Below are positions 51,394 through 59,551 of a stretch of DNA of 64,000 nucleotides, piece by piece. The translations under genes were made by a program, and so were the position numbers. The notes beneath the pieces were generated by a model. The model ran no database searches and was not told the DNA's origin. It was given only the letters and a program-made list of their open reading frames with translations. The stretch's first letter is position 1. The number at the start of each line of letters is the position of its first letter. Source of the DNA: an uncultured Mycoplasmatota bacterium (GTDB taxonomy: Bacteria; Bacillota_I; Bacilli_A; RF39; UBA660); contig URHW01000002.1 in NCBI GenBank assembly GCA_900547775.1, forward strand, positions 45,730 to 109,729, given 5' to 3'.

Positions 51394-53073
51394 CTAATTA
51401 ACTACGTAAGGATCCTCTGAGGTGCCAGATCCACCAGAAATTGTTACAGATGATATAAGAGCAATAGATGGTCTAACACTTATTGTTTCATCGGATGATC
51501 CATCCAAAATACTATCCCCTACTTCTAAAACTTGTGCCTGAATAATATCGTGATCCATCATATTAAGATAAGCGAAATATGCAGGCGATAATGTCCACCA
51601 ATAACCGTCACTAGCATTCTCAGTCAAATAAGAGCTAAAGTTTTTGTTTAAACTAGACATTCCAGCAAAAGCAACTTCATCTGCAGTTAACAAGCCAATT
51701 TTATATTTAAGAGCACCGTTACCATTAGTCGTATCACTAACTGTAAGCTTTGAAACATCATTTGTACATATCAAATTCGGTTGCAAATCGTTAGAATCTC
51801 CAGAAGATACAATTCTTTTATAAGCAGCATGATATAATGCAACTCTACCGGATTCATCAATTATTGCATTAGAACAAATGCTTCTAGGGTCATAACTCAT
51901 ATCATTTATAGAGTCCTTATCATTACACCATATTACATCTGCAAGTTTACTTTCATAAGAAGATAAATTATTTTTATACCAAGTTTCTAAATTTGTCATA
52001 ATTGTACTTTTATTAGTATTAGTAAATGCCGTACTAATATCAGTTGTTCCATACATAAATCCAACATACGCATTATAATCTGAACTGTCATTAAACTTGC
52101 TTTTGTATGTAGTTCCAGAGTATCTAGCAAATGCTGCAGTAGAAGAATTATTTGTACTACTGCAAGGATTTTTTGCACTACTCGTATTATCGTTATGAAG
52201 AACCAATTTAATAGCACCATTGCCAGTTATTCTAACTATTCTCCAACATTTATTAGCAAACTTAACATAATTATTTTTTACTGCTCCTCTAAAATAATAG
52301 CTACCACCATAATCATCATTAGTACCAGCAAGAACAGCCTCAGTAGTGCCCCTATTAGAAGTTATCTGCTTATATATAAAACTAGTCGCAGTTGCACTAA
52401 CTACATAATATACACTAGATAAATTTGTTCCAGATTTTAAAGTTGCTGTAGAGTTTCCATTGACAGAAGGGGACGAAGAAATCAAGTATTTACCAACTAT
52501 TTCAGAATATGAATTTGCATAAGTATCACTAGTAATAGTAGTATTTATCAAATCAAATTTTGTTCCATTTGCTTGCCAAGCCGTACCATACGTCCAATAA
52601 TATTTTTGATAAGTAGTTGAAATAGAAACAGAAGTAGTTTCAGTTATATCATCAACCACGTGTGCACTGACTTCTTGCCCTGGTTTTGTCATTGCAACCC
52701 TAACGGTACTATTATTTTTAATCGCGGCTAAAAGGGTTCCTGTAGCAGCATTATCCCATCCGTTTGGTGGAGTAGCTTTATATGTAAAATTAGCATTACA
52801 TCTGGTACTTCCATTAGTTACACCACTTGTTGTTAGAATCCATTTACTATTTTTCCACTCTACTTTACCTGTACCGCTTGTGCATTCTACAGTTCCTGTG
52901 TACATATTTGTAGTTGGAAATGTTGTACTAATTTCACCGTCTATTGTAATTGCTAATGTTGTGTCTGGCGCATTCCATTTTGCTTCATAAAGTTCTTTTG
53001 GTTTAAATGTCCAATAAAATATACTAACTATGCTCATAATAAAAAGAGAAATGAGCGGCAATTTTTTGTTCAT
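51394..53073 (-). CDS. Surface protein, paralogue C (non-GC-rich tail)
   Basis: 559 aa. N-terminal membrane segment (LPLISLFIMSIVSIFYWTF), no camelysin-like domain. The middle and C-terminal regions are clearly homologous to paralogues A and B (YYFRGAVKNNYVKFANKCW, RIVRITGNGAIKLVLHNDN, KIGLLTADEVAFAGM). The tail keeps the WWTLSP...SVRPSIAL frame but is five residues longer between these anchors, and its DNA lacks the strong GC rise seen in A and B. It may be a non-diversifying member. Probably surface exposed; ligand unknown. Confidence 0.78.
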   Translation of the reverse strand: MNKKLPLISLFIMSIVSIFYWTFKPKELYEAKWNAPDTTLAITIDGEISTTFPTTNMYTGTVECTSGTGKVEWKNSKWILTTSGVTNGSTRCNANFTYKATPPNGWDNAATGTLLAAIKNNSTVRVAMTKPGQEVSAHVVDDITETTSVSISTTYQKYYWTYGTAWQANGTKFDLINTTITSDTYANSYSEIVGKYLISSSPSVNGNSTATLKSGTNLSSVYYVVSATATSFIYKQITSNRGTTEAVLAGTNDDYGGSYYFRGAVKNNYVKFANKCWRIVRITGNGAIKLVLHNDNTSSAKNPCSSTNNSSTAAFARYSGTTYKSKFNDSSDYNAYVGFMYGTTDISTAFTNTNKSTIMTNLETWYKNNLSSYESKLADVIWCNDKDSINDMSYDPRSICSNAIIDESGRVALYHAAYKRIVSSGDSNDLQPNLICTNDVSKLTVSDTTNGNGALKYKIGLLTADEVAFAGMSSLNKNFSSYLTENASDGYWWTLSPAYFAYLNMMDHDIIQAQVLEVGDSILDGSSDETISVRPSIALISSVTISGGSGTSEDPYVVN

Positions 53074-53126
53074 AACTACCTCTATCTTTCTCTTTTATTT
53101 TATAACAATAATATTTATTATTCAAG

Positions 53127-53540
53127 TTATTTTTTTGTTAATAATTTTTCTAGTGCACGGTATGGAAGGGTTGCACATGTCTTTCTACTTTGTTGTTTGT
53201 ATATCTCGTCAAAGGCTAGTGCTTCGTCCATATTTTCTTTGTTGTATTCTTTTTCATTTACCATGTTATCGAAGTTTTCAATGTATTTTTTTGCTTCTTC
53301 TATGGTCATACCAATTATTTTTTTGATCATTATTGAAGTGCTTGCAGTCGATATTGCGCAGGCTTCACCGTCAAAGTATGCATCTACTATTTTATTATCT
53401 TCTATTTTTATGAATACGTTTATATCATCAATACAAGATATATTGTTAGCATTTGCTTTTAGAAAGCCATCTTTAGTTTCTTTATGAAAAGGGTTACTAT
53501 AATTATCTAGTAGTATTTCTCTTTTTAGTTCTTGGTCCAT
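53127..53540 (-). CDS. sufU: SufU-type iron-sulfur/sulfur-transfer protein
   Basis: 137 aa. The three zinc/sulfur-binding cysteines are in NISCIDDI, DGEACAIS and RKTCATLPY, the SufU arrangement. In Bacillota SufU accepts sulfur from SufS and passes it to SufBCD. The start overlaps the sufS stop (TAATG). AMID-like alternatives (IscU scaffold) are less likely because of the Suf context. Confidence 0.92.
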   Translation of the reverse strand: MDQELKREILLDNYSNPFHKETKDGFLKANANNISCIDDINVFIKIEDNKIVDAYFDGEACAISTASTSIMIKKIIGMTIEEAKKYIENFDNMVNEKEYNKENMDEALAFDEIYKQQSRKTCATLPYRALEKLLTKK

Positions 53541-54736
53541 TATTCCATCATTTCTTTCATTATTTTATCTTTATTACTTAGTAGTTCGACTAGGTTATCT
53601 AGTTCTTCATATGTATTATAGAAGTATAAACTTACTCTAACAGTGTTTTTAACTCCTATAGATTTTTTTAATATTTTAGCACAGTGATTACCTGCTCTTA
53701 CACATATATTGTATTTATTTAGAAAGTATGCAACATCTTGACTGAAGATGCCTTCTACGTTGAATGCTACAATGCCACTGTCAGCTTCTTCGTTTACTAT
53801 ATTAATAAAGGGAAGTTTTCTTAGTTTATCAACTAGGTATTCTTTTAATCTTTGTTCATGAAGCATGATTTTGTCCATGCCAACGCTTTCTAGATAAGTA
53901 ACTGCTTCACCTAGGCCAGTTGCTCCAGCAATGTTTGGTGTTCCTGACTCTAGTCTATGAGGAATGTCTTTTAGGTAAACTTCGTTTTCATTATCAAATG
54001 ATTCGTTCATGCCTCCACCTAGTGTTAAGGGTTCTACTTCTTCTAGTAGTTCTTTTTTACCATATAGAACACCAATACCAGTTGGTCCACACATTTTATG
54101 TCCTGAAAATACTAAGAAGTCAGCATCGCTTTCTTTAACATTAGTTTTTTTATGAGGTACACTTTGAGCACCATCTACTACAACAAATATATTGTTTTCG
54201 TGAGCCCATGCGCATATTTCTTTGATAGGTCTTACATCACCAACAACGTTTGTTATTTCAGCAATGCTTATTACCTTAGTTCTAGGAGTTACTACGCTTT
54301 TAACGTTATCTAGGGTAACATGTAAGTTAGCATCTAATGGTATGTATTTAATAACAGCTCCTACCTTTTTAGCTAGTCTAAACCATGGTAATACATTACT
54401 AGCATGCTCGGCATTCGTAATTACTATTTCATCGCCTGGCTCTAAGAGTTTTTCAAAGAAACCTGTTGCTATAATGTTAAGTCCTTCAGTTGCTCCAGAT
54501 GTGAATACTACTTCTTCGGTATCTGCTCCAATAAACTCGGCTATTTTTTTTCTAGCATTTTCAAATTCAACATCTACTTTATAACTGATTGAGTAATCAC
54601 CTCGATGAGCGTTTGCTGAGTATGTTTCGTAATACTCATTCATTTTATTAAGCACACTTTTTGGTTTAAAAGTTGTTGCTCCATTATCTAAATATATGAT
54701 ATCTTCTTTAAACATTGGAAAGTCTTCTCGGTGCAT
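53540..54736 (-). CDS. sufS: Cysteine desulfurase SufS
   Basis: 398 aa PLP enzyme. Seen: YLDNGATTFKP at the N-terminus, SANAHRGDYSIS, FTSGATEGLN, the PLP-binding Lys in FSGHKMCGPTG, and the catalytic Cys loop VRAGNHCAKI. It takes sulfur from cysteine for Fe-S cluster assembly and perhaps for MnmA. It is coupled to sufD upstream and sufU downstream by TAATG overlaps. Confidence 0.96.
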   Translation of the reverse strand: MHREDFPMFKEDIIYLDNGATTFKPKSVLNKMNEYYETYSANAHRGDYSISYKVDVEFENARKKIAEFIGADTEEVVFTSGATEGLNIIATGFFEKLLEPGDEIVITNAEHASNVLPWFRLAKKVGAVIKYIPLDANLHVTLDNVKSVVTPRTKVISIAEITNVVGDVRPIKEICAWAHENNIFVVVDGAQSVPHKKTNVKESDADFLVFSGHKMCGPTGIGVLYGKKELLEEVEPLTLGGGMNESFDNENEVYLKDIPHRLESGTPNIAGATGLGEAVTYLESVGMDKIMLHEQRLKEYLVDKLRKLPFINIVNEEADSGIVAFNVEGIFSQDVAYFLNKYNICVRAGNHCAKILKKSIGVKNTVRVSLYFYNTYEELDNLVELLSNKDKIMKEMME

Positions 54737-55401
54737 TATCTCACCTCCATTTTGAGAATTTCTTTTATTTTTATTAATAACTTATTGTCAGTTATTATTT
54801 TAGTTAAATGTCCGTTACATATTAAGGCTTTAGCATCGTCATAGTTTATTCCTTTAGCCGTAAGGTAGAATATTTCATCATTAGGAACACTACTTATAGT
54901 AACCATATGATTAGCGATTACTTTACTTGTACTAATTAGCATATTTGGTATACTTACTCCCTTGCCACCATTAATATTTATTAGTCTGATGTTTTCAAGC
55001 AATTCGTTATCATTTTTAGAGTTTTTAACGTAGCCATCTGCTGTTATGTTACTAGTACCTTTATCATTTATTCCATGGATGTTTTCACATATATATGCAT
55101 TATTACCTAAGAAGTCAGTGATTAAACTTAAATTGTAAGTATCTTTGGTAATAAATGAGTGATTTAATGTTACGTTTGCATTATCTTCACAAGTAATTGT
55201 AATTTTACTGTCTAGTTTATCAATTATGTTAAAGTAGTTTACTACTAAGGAAGCTCCTTTTCTTATAATAATATTTAAATCAGTAATATTTGCATTAATA
55301 TTAAGAGTGCTAGTGCCTAATACTTCTACGGATTTAATATCTTGATAAATATACAAATTATCATCACATAACTTATTATTATCTACTATAATATTATTCA
55401 T
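54736..55401 (-). CDS. sufD: Truncated SufD-like (SufBD family) protein
   Basis: About 221 aa, half the normal SufD/SufB length (about 430). It keeps the C-terminal core: a beta-helix-like stretch followed by HMVTISSVPNDEIFYLTAKG and INYDDAKALICNGHLTKI, matching the SufBD family end. The N-terminal domain is absent. ATG 55401 follows GATGAGG; the frame reaches 55413. sufB is not in the window, so a partner SufB must lie elsewhere or this protein does the work of both. Confidence 0.75.
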   Translation of the reverse strand: MNNIIVDNNKLCDDNLYIYQDIKSVEVLGTSTLNINANITDLNIIIRKGASLVVNYFNIIDKLDSKITITCEDNANVTLNHSFITKDTYNLSLITDFLGNNAYICENIHGINDKGTSNITADGYVKNSKNDNELLENIRLININGGKGVSIPNMLISTSKVIANHMVTISSVPNDEIFYLTAKGINYDDAKALICNGHLTKIITDNKLLIKIKEILKMEVR

Positions 55402-56158
55402 TTTTTTCCTCATCGCTTACTCTATTTGTACTAGGTATGTTAGAGTATCCCTCATTTTCAATTAGATCGGCTAGTTCTTTACCACCGGATTTAACGATTG
55501 TACCATCTTTTATAATATGAATATGTTTAACGTTTAGTTTATCAATTAGAAGTTTATGATGTGTGATAATTAATACGGCTGCATCATGAGTTTTTATATA
55601 TTTATTTAGACTATCACAGACAACATTTAAACTATCAACATCTAACCCACTATCTAACTCATCTAAAATGATTAGTTTAGGTTCAAGCATCCATAAGTGC
55701 ATTACTTCGCACTTCTTTCTTTCACCACCACTCATGCCTTCATTGATGCCTCTATGAATAAAGCTTCTAGGTACTTTTAGTTCGTCACAGATATTTTCTA
55801 GTTTTTTGTTAAATTCAAAGATAGGAACATTTTTTCCAGTTCTAGCACTAATTGCTGTTCTAAGCATTTCGGCATTGCTTACGCCTGGAACTTCAATAGG
55901 ATTTTGACTAACTAAATAAATTCCTTTTTGGCTTCTTTCATTAACGGGCATATCCTTAATACTTTCAGCATCAAAGATAATATCGCCACTTGTAATAGTA
56001 TAGTTTTCATCCCCCATTATTGTTTTACAAATAGTACTTTTACCAATACCATTTGGACCCATTATTGCATGAATTTCACCTTTATTTATGTTTAAATTAA
56101 AATCATGCAAAATATTTTTATTTTCTATATCAACACTTAAATTTACAATCTTAAGCAT
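55394..56158 (-). CDS. sufC: SufC ATPase
   Basis: About 254 aa. Walker A MGPNGIGKSTICK, Q-loop LVSQNPIEVPG, signature GMSGGERKKCEV, Walker B LIILDELDSGLDVDS, H-loop ITHHKLL. It energises Fe-S assembly on SufBD. ATG 56158 (MLKIVNLSV) is chosen for AGAGGATG upstream; longer frames would run into the preceding gap. First gene of sufC-sufD-sufS-sufU. Confidence 0.95.
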   Translation of the reverse strand: MLKIVNLSVDIENKNILHDFNLNINKGEIHAIMGPNGIGKSTICKTIMGDENYTITSGDIIFDAESIKDMPVNERSQKGIYLVSQNPIEVPGVSNAEMLRTAISARTGKNVPIFEFNKKLENICDELKVPRSFIHRGINEGMSGGERKKCEVMHLWMLEPKLIILDELDSGLDVDSLNVVCDSLNKYIKTHDAAVLIITHHKLLIDKLNVKHIHIIKDGTIVKSGGKELADLIENEGYSNIPSTNRVSDEEKNE

Positions 56159-56254
56159 ATACATCCTCTTTTCCAATAAAACCGTTTTTATTGTAGCAAA
56201 ATTTAGCCTAATTTTCAATTATATATAAGCAGTTAAAAAGGACTAAAATTAATT

Positions 56255-56623
56255 TTAATCCTTGATAAGTAAAAGTGAGCCATTATATTCTAACGCCATA
56301 TCTAGATCATTTACTTCTAATGAAGCTTTTATATGATTATTATTAATATTATCAAACTTCAAAAATATATCACCATCAATATAATCAATAAATTTTTTAT
56401 CGCTATATAATTCAAACATCTTTATTTGTTCTTTAGTAAATATTTTATTTTCAATTTTTTTAAAATCTTTCTTATCAAAAAAGTCTATATAGAAACTTAA
56501 GTAGCCACCATTAAAATCCACCGATAAAAGTATACTATAACCTTCTTTTTTATTAATTTTAGACTTAGTAAATTTAATGGTTTCTTCAAGTACTTCACAG
56601 TCTTTATTATTTATCTTTAACAT
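56255..56623 (-). CDS. Unrecognised 122-aa protein
   Basis: Short cytosolic alpha/beta protein, no signal or membrane helix. Acidic and lysine-rich, beta-strand pattern at the start (GYSILLSVDFNGGYLSFYID). No family recognised. It lies upstream of sufC on the same strand with a 96-nt gap. Ribosome binding site weak (GGAAGTG). Probably real because of length and context, function unknown. Confidence 0.6.
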   Translation of the reverse strand: MLKINNKDCEVLEETIKFTKSKINKKEGYSILLSVDFNGGYLSFYIDFFDKKDFKKIENKIFTKEQIKMFELYSDKKFIDYIDGDIFLKFDNINNNHIKASLEVNDLDMALEYNGSLLLIKD

Positions 56624-56764
56624 TATTATTCACTTCCATATCATTTTTATAACAGATTCTTAATTCCCATATTAAATTTAAAACATAGTCTGAGTATTCG
56701 CTTTCATTACCCATATTATCATTACAAATATATTAAAAACACGCCCATAATCGTTATTATTCAT
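56607..56764 (-). pseudogene. Small ORF remnant upstream of the 122-aa gene
   Basis: ATG 56764 opens MNNNDYGRVF. A one-base shift later the frame reads MGNESEYSDYVLNLIWELR and continues to overlap the start of the next gene. This could be one short protein broken by a frameshift or the leader of the next gene. No family recognised. Confidence 0.35.
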
Positions 56765-56805
56765 TTTTTAGTCACCATTTATTTTTATTATAATCCTTTA
56801 TTTTA

Positions 56806-56838
56806 AAGAAAAACAAGTCTCTATTTAGTTAGACTTGC
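56806..56838 (-). terminator. Terminator of the ftsK gene pair
   Basis: Minus strand CAAGTCT-AACTAAATAG-AGACTTG followed by TTTTTC; includes the stop of the 59-aa ORF. Confidence 0.7.
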
Positions 56839-57000
56839 CTTTTCTTCTTTCTGAACTTTTTTAATTATAATTTTTTCTCTAGTTGCATCAATAGGTACTA
56901 CTGTTATGTCATAGCCTTCTTCTAAAGGATATTTTTGTAGTATTTTTTCTAATTCTTCATCATGGGTTATTTTTGAAATTTCAATTATTTTTTCTTCCAT
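56821..57000 (-). CDS. 59-aa acidic/basic protein coupled to ftsK
   Basis: The ATG overlaps the ftsK stop (TAATG). The sequence begins MEEKIIEISKITHDEELEK and includes YDITVVPIDATREKIIIKK; it is mixed-charge, helical then beta. No family recognised. Translational coupling and the terminator right after it indicate a genuine gene. It could act with the DNA translocase, but there is no direct evidence. Confidence 0.6.
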   Translation of the reverse strand: MEEKIIEISKITHDEELEKILQKYPLEEGYDITVVPIDATREKIIIKKVQKEEKASLTK

Positions 57001-59228
57001 TATTCCTCACTTTTGTTATCTAATTTTACTAGAACTTCTCTAGGTTTAGAACCATTTGGTCCCCCTATTATTCCTCTTTCTTCTAAAAGATCAATGATTC
57101 TTGCTGCACGGTTATATCCAAATCTAAATCTTCTTTGAATTAGAGAAGCACTAATTTTACCGGTTTGTATTGCAAAGTCAACTACTTCATTATACATTGG
57201 GTCGTCATATTCTTCTTTTGGGCTATCAGCACCAGCCATATGATCGTCTGACACTTCAGTTATAGAGTTATCGTATTTAGCAAGTTGTTCATGTGATACG
57301 TACTCGATAAGTCTTTCGATTTCTTCATCAGCAATGAATGTACCTTGAATACGAGTTGGGGTGTTTTCACCCATTGGTAAGTATAGCATATCACCTTTAC
57401 CAAGAAGTTTTTCAGCTCCACCTGAATCTAAGATAGTTCTTGAATCTATCTGACTTGCTACAGCAAAACTAATTCTTGATGGAATGTTTGCTTTAACAAC
57501 ACCGGTAATAACATCAGTTGAAGGTCTTTGAGTTGCTACAATTAAGTGAATACCAGCAGCTCTTGCCATTTGCGTAATTCTCATTATTGAGTCTTCTACT
57601 TCTTTAGCGGCTACAAGCATAAGGTCAGCAAGTTCATCAATAATTACAACGATATATGGTAGTTTTGGAACATTTACGTCATTTGTTTTATTTTTCTTTT
57701 CTATCATTTCGTTATAAGTTTTAATATTCTTAGCTCCAGCTTCACTAAATAGTTCATATCTTCTTTCCATTTCAATAACTATTTTTTGTAGTGCTACATT
57801 GGCTTTTTTAGGGTCTGTTACAACCGGGCATAGTAAGTGTGGTACACCGTTGTAGTTAGATAGTTCTACCTTTTTAGGGTCAACTAATACAAGTTTGATT
57901 TCATCTGGTTTCATAAACATAAGAATACTTGCAATAAAACTATTAATACATACAGATTTACCACTACCAGTAGAACCAGCAACTAGTAAGTGAGGCATTT
58001 TTGCAATATCTGCACAGCAAGTTCTACCCATTAAATCTTTTCCTAAAGCAACAAGTATTTTAGCATCACTCATATTTTTAGGTATTGAACTAAATACTTC
58101 TCTAATTGGAACTGCGGCAATATTTTTGTTTGGAATCTCAATACCAACTGTACTCTTCCCTGGAATAGGTGCTTCAATTCTAACATCTTTAGCGGCTAGG
58201 GCTAGAGCAATTTCTTTATTAATACTTGTTATTCTGCTTACCTTAGTTCCAGCTTTAATTTCAACTTCAAACTGAGTTACGGCAGGTCCTTCATGAATAG
58301 CAACTACTTTACCAGTTATCTGGAAGTCATTTAGAACTTTTTCTAAAGCAATTCTATTTTGATTTAAGAACTCAGTCCCATTACCTTTACTACTTTTCTT
58401 AAGTGGATTTAAAATATCAAGGGATGGTAGTTTATAGTCTCCTCCACTACTATTTTCAATAGTAATAACTTCTTCTTGTTTAACATCTTTATTAGTTTGA
58501 ATTTCTTCACTATGGAAGTTCTTTAAGTCCTCAGATGATGTAATAATAACTTTATCTTCTTTAGGTTCTTCTTTATAAGTTACTGGAGAATTGTCTTCCT
58601 CGTCTTCATCACTATATTTAAATACTTTAGCTTCAGATACGCCTGTACCAATTTTCTTAAATAATGAGCCAATCTTTTTGAAGATATCACCAAATGATAA
58701 ATCTAATGCCATGATAGCTCCAAAAGCACCTAGCACACCAAGCACGATATATGTTCCCTTTAAATCAAATAAATTTACAAAAGCAAATGAGAATAGTGCT
58801 CCAATAATACCTCCACCATTTTGACTTAAATTAACATAAGCACTGTCATTTATAGTATCCATAAAGTTATCAATTGTATGCTGGAATATGTCTTTAGCTT
58901 TAATTAGTTCTGCATCGTTTATATAATCAATATGAGAAAACGCTAGTAAAGCAATAAGAAGTATGTATATGCCAATAAGTCTACTACTAAAAAACTTAGG
59001 TGTATCTCTTTTCATTATCATAAATAATCCTAAAATTAAAAGTAATATGATAAAGATTGCCCACCAGTTTCCCATTAAGAAAATAGCAAAAGATTTAATA
59101 ACGTGCCCAACTGGTCCAAAGTTACCAATGCCAATTATACTTATTAAAACTAGGATTAATCCTGTAAGTTCAGCACTAAATTTTACTTTGCCTTCATCAC
59201 TATTTTTACGCTTTTTCTTTTTTGCCAT
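57000..59228 (-). CDS. ftsK: DNA translocase FtsK/SpoIIIE
   Basis: About 742 aa. Four N-terminal membrane helices (residues about 20-180), a linker, then the motor: beta domain (VAIHEGPAVTQFEVEIKAGT), Walker A VAGSTGSGKSVCINSF, Walker B YIVVIIDELADLM, and ATQRPSTDVITG. The C-terminal gamma winged helix (ASLIQRRFRFGYNRAARIID) reads polar DNA motifs. It pumps chromosome through the closing septum and, in spore formers, into the forespore. ATG 59228 follows GGTGAAG; the frame runs to 59240. Confidence 0.96.
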   Translation of the reverse strand: MAKKKKRKNSDEGKVKFSAELTGLILVLISIIGIGNFGPVGHVIKSFAIFLMGNWWAIFIILLLILGLFMIMKRDTPKFFSSRLIGIYILLIALLAFSHIDYINDAELIKAKDIFQHTIDNFMDTINDSAYVNLSQNGGGIIGALFSFAFVNLFDLKGTYIVLGVLGAFGAIMALDLSFGDIFKKIGSLFKKIGTGVSEAKVFKYSDEDEEDNSPVTYKEEPKEDKVIITSSEDLKNFHSEEIQTNKDVKQEEVITIENSSGGDYKLPSLDILNPLKKSSKGNGTEFLNQNRIALEKVLNDFQITGKVVAIHEGPAVTQFEVEIKAGTKVSRITSINKEIALALAAKDVRIEAPIPGKSTVGIEIPNKNIAAVPIREVFSSIPKNMSDAKILVALGKDLMGRTCCADIAKMPHLLVAGSTGSGKSVCINSFIASILMFMKPDEIKLVLVDPKKVELSNYNGVPHLLCPVVTDPKKANVALQKIVIEMERRYELFSEAGAKNIKTYNEMIEKKNKTNDVNVPKLPYIVVIIDELADLMLVAAKEVEDSIMRITQMARAAGIHLIVATQRPSTDVITGVVKANIPSRISFAVASQIDSRTILDSGGAEKLLGKGDMLYLPMGENTPTRIQGTFIADEEIERLIEYVSHEQLAKYDNSITEVSDDHMAGADSPKEEYDDPMYNEVVDFAIQTGKISASLIQRRFRFGYNRAARIIDLLEERGIIGGPNGSKPREVLVKLDNKSEE

Positions 59229-59294
59229 ATTCTTCACCATAATTATTGTACTAAATTTAATAGAAAAAATCTACCTTTAAAACTTCATTTAACA

Positions 59295-59508
59295 GAAAAA
59301 CCTTATCTTAACGATAAGGCCTTAACATTTTCCTTCGGGATCATTTATAAGCCCGCACCACCCGTAAGCGGGAAACATTTTCGACCAGGCTCATTTATTA
59401 GTCGCACCGCCTGGAAGCGAAAAACATTGTCGACTGGAATCATTTATTAGTCGCACCATCCAGAAGCGAAAAACATTTTCAAAAGTTGTATTTATCTAAT
59501 GCAATATC
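59295..59508 (-). ncRNA. Candidate small RNA: three tandem 49-nt pseudoknots
   Basis: Minus-strand transcript of about 200 nt with its own promoter and terminator. Units at 59479-59431, 59430-59382 and 59381-59333, each exactly 49 nt. In each unit stem a is UCGC:GCGA (units 1, 2 in transcript order) or CCCGC:GCGGG (unit 3). Stem b, from the loop of stem a to downstream, is CUGGA:UCCAG, CCAGGC:GCCUGG, or CGGG:CCCG. That is H-type pseudoknot order a-b-a'-b', with compensatory changes in both stems. Conserved single-stranded parts are AAUGUUU, GGUGCG and AUAAAUGA. I cannot match it to a family with certainty; it could be an orphan tandem RNA class. Confidence 0.75.
59296..59319 (-). terminator. 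Terminator of the pseudoknot RNA
   Basis: Minus strand CCTTATC-GTTAA-GATAAGG (7 bp) followed by TTTTTCTG. It lies 14 nt after the third pseudoknot unit and 68 nt before the ftsK start. Confidence 0.85.
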
Positions 59509-59537
59509 AATGTACAATATTTTATAAGTAAAGTCAA
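59509..59537 (-). promoter_or_regulatory. Promoter of the pseudoknot RNA
   Basis: Minus strand TTGACT (59537-59532), 17-nt spacer, TACATT (59514-59509). It starts 15 nt after the lepA stop codon. Confidence 0.65.
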
Positions 59538-59551
59538 GGTAGCAAGAATAA

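Noticed and set aside
59333..59479. 49-nt tandem repeats as a CRISPR array
   Set aside because: Units are contiguous without spacers, change by compensatory base pairs rather than being identical, and no cas genes are near.
59295..59508. Tandem pseudoknots as tmRNA
   Set aside because: tmRNA also has tandem pseudoknots, but here there is no tRNA-like acceptor/T-arm, no CCA end and no tag-peptide reading frame.
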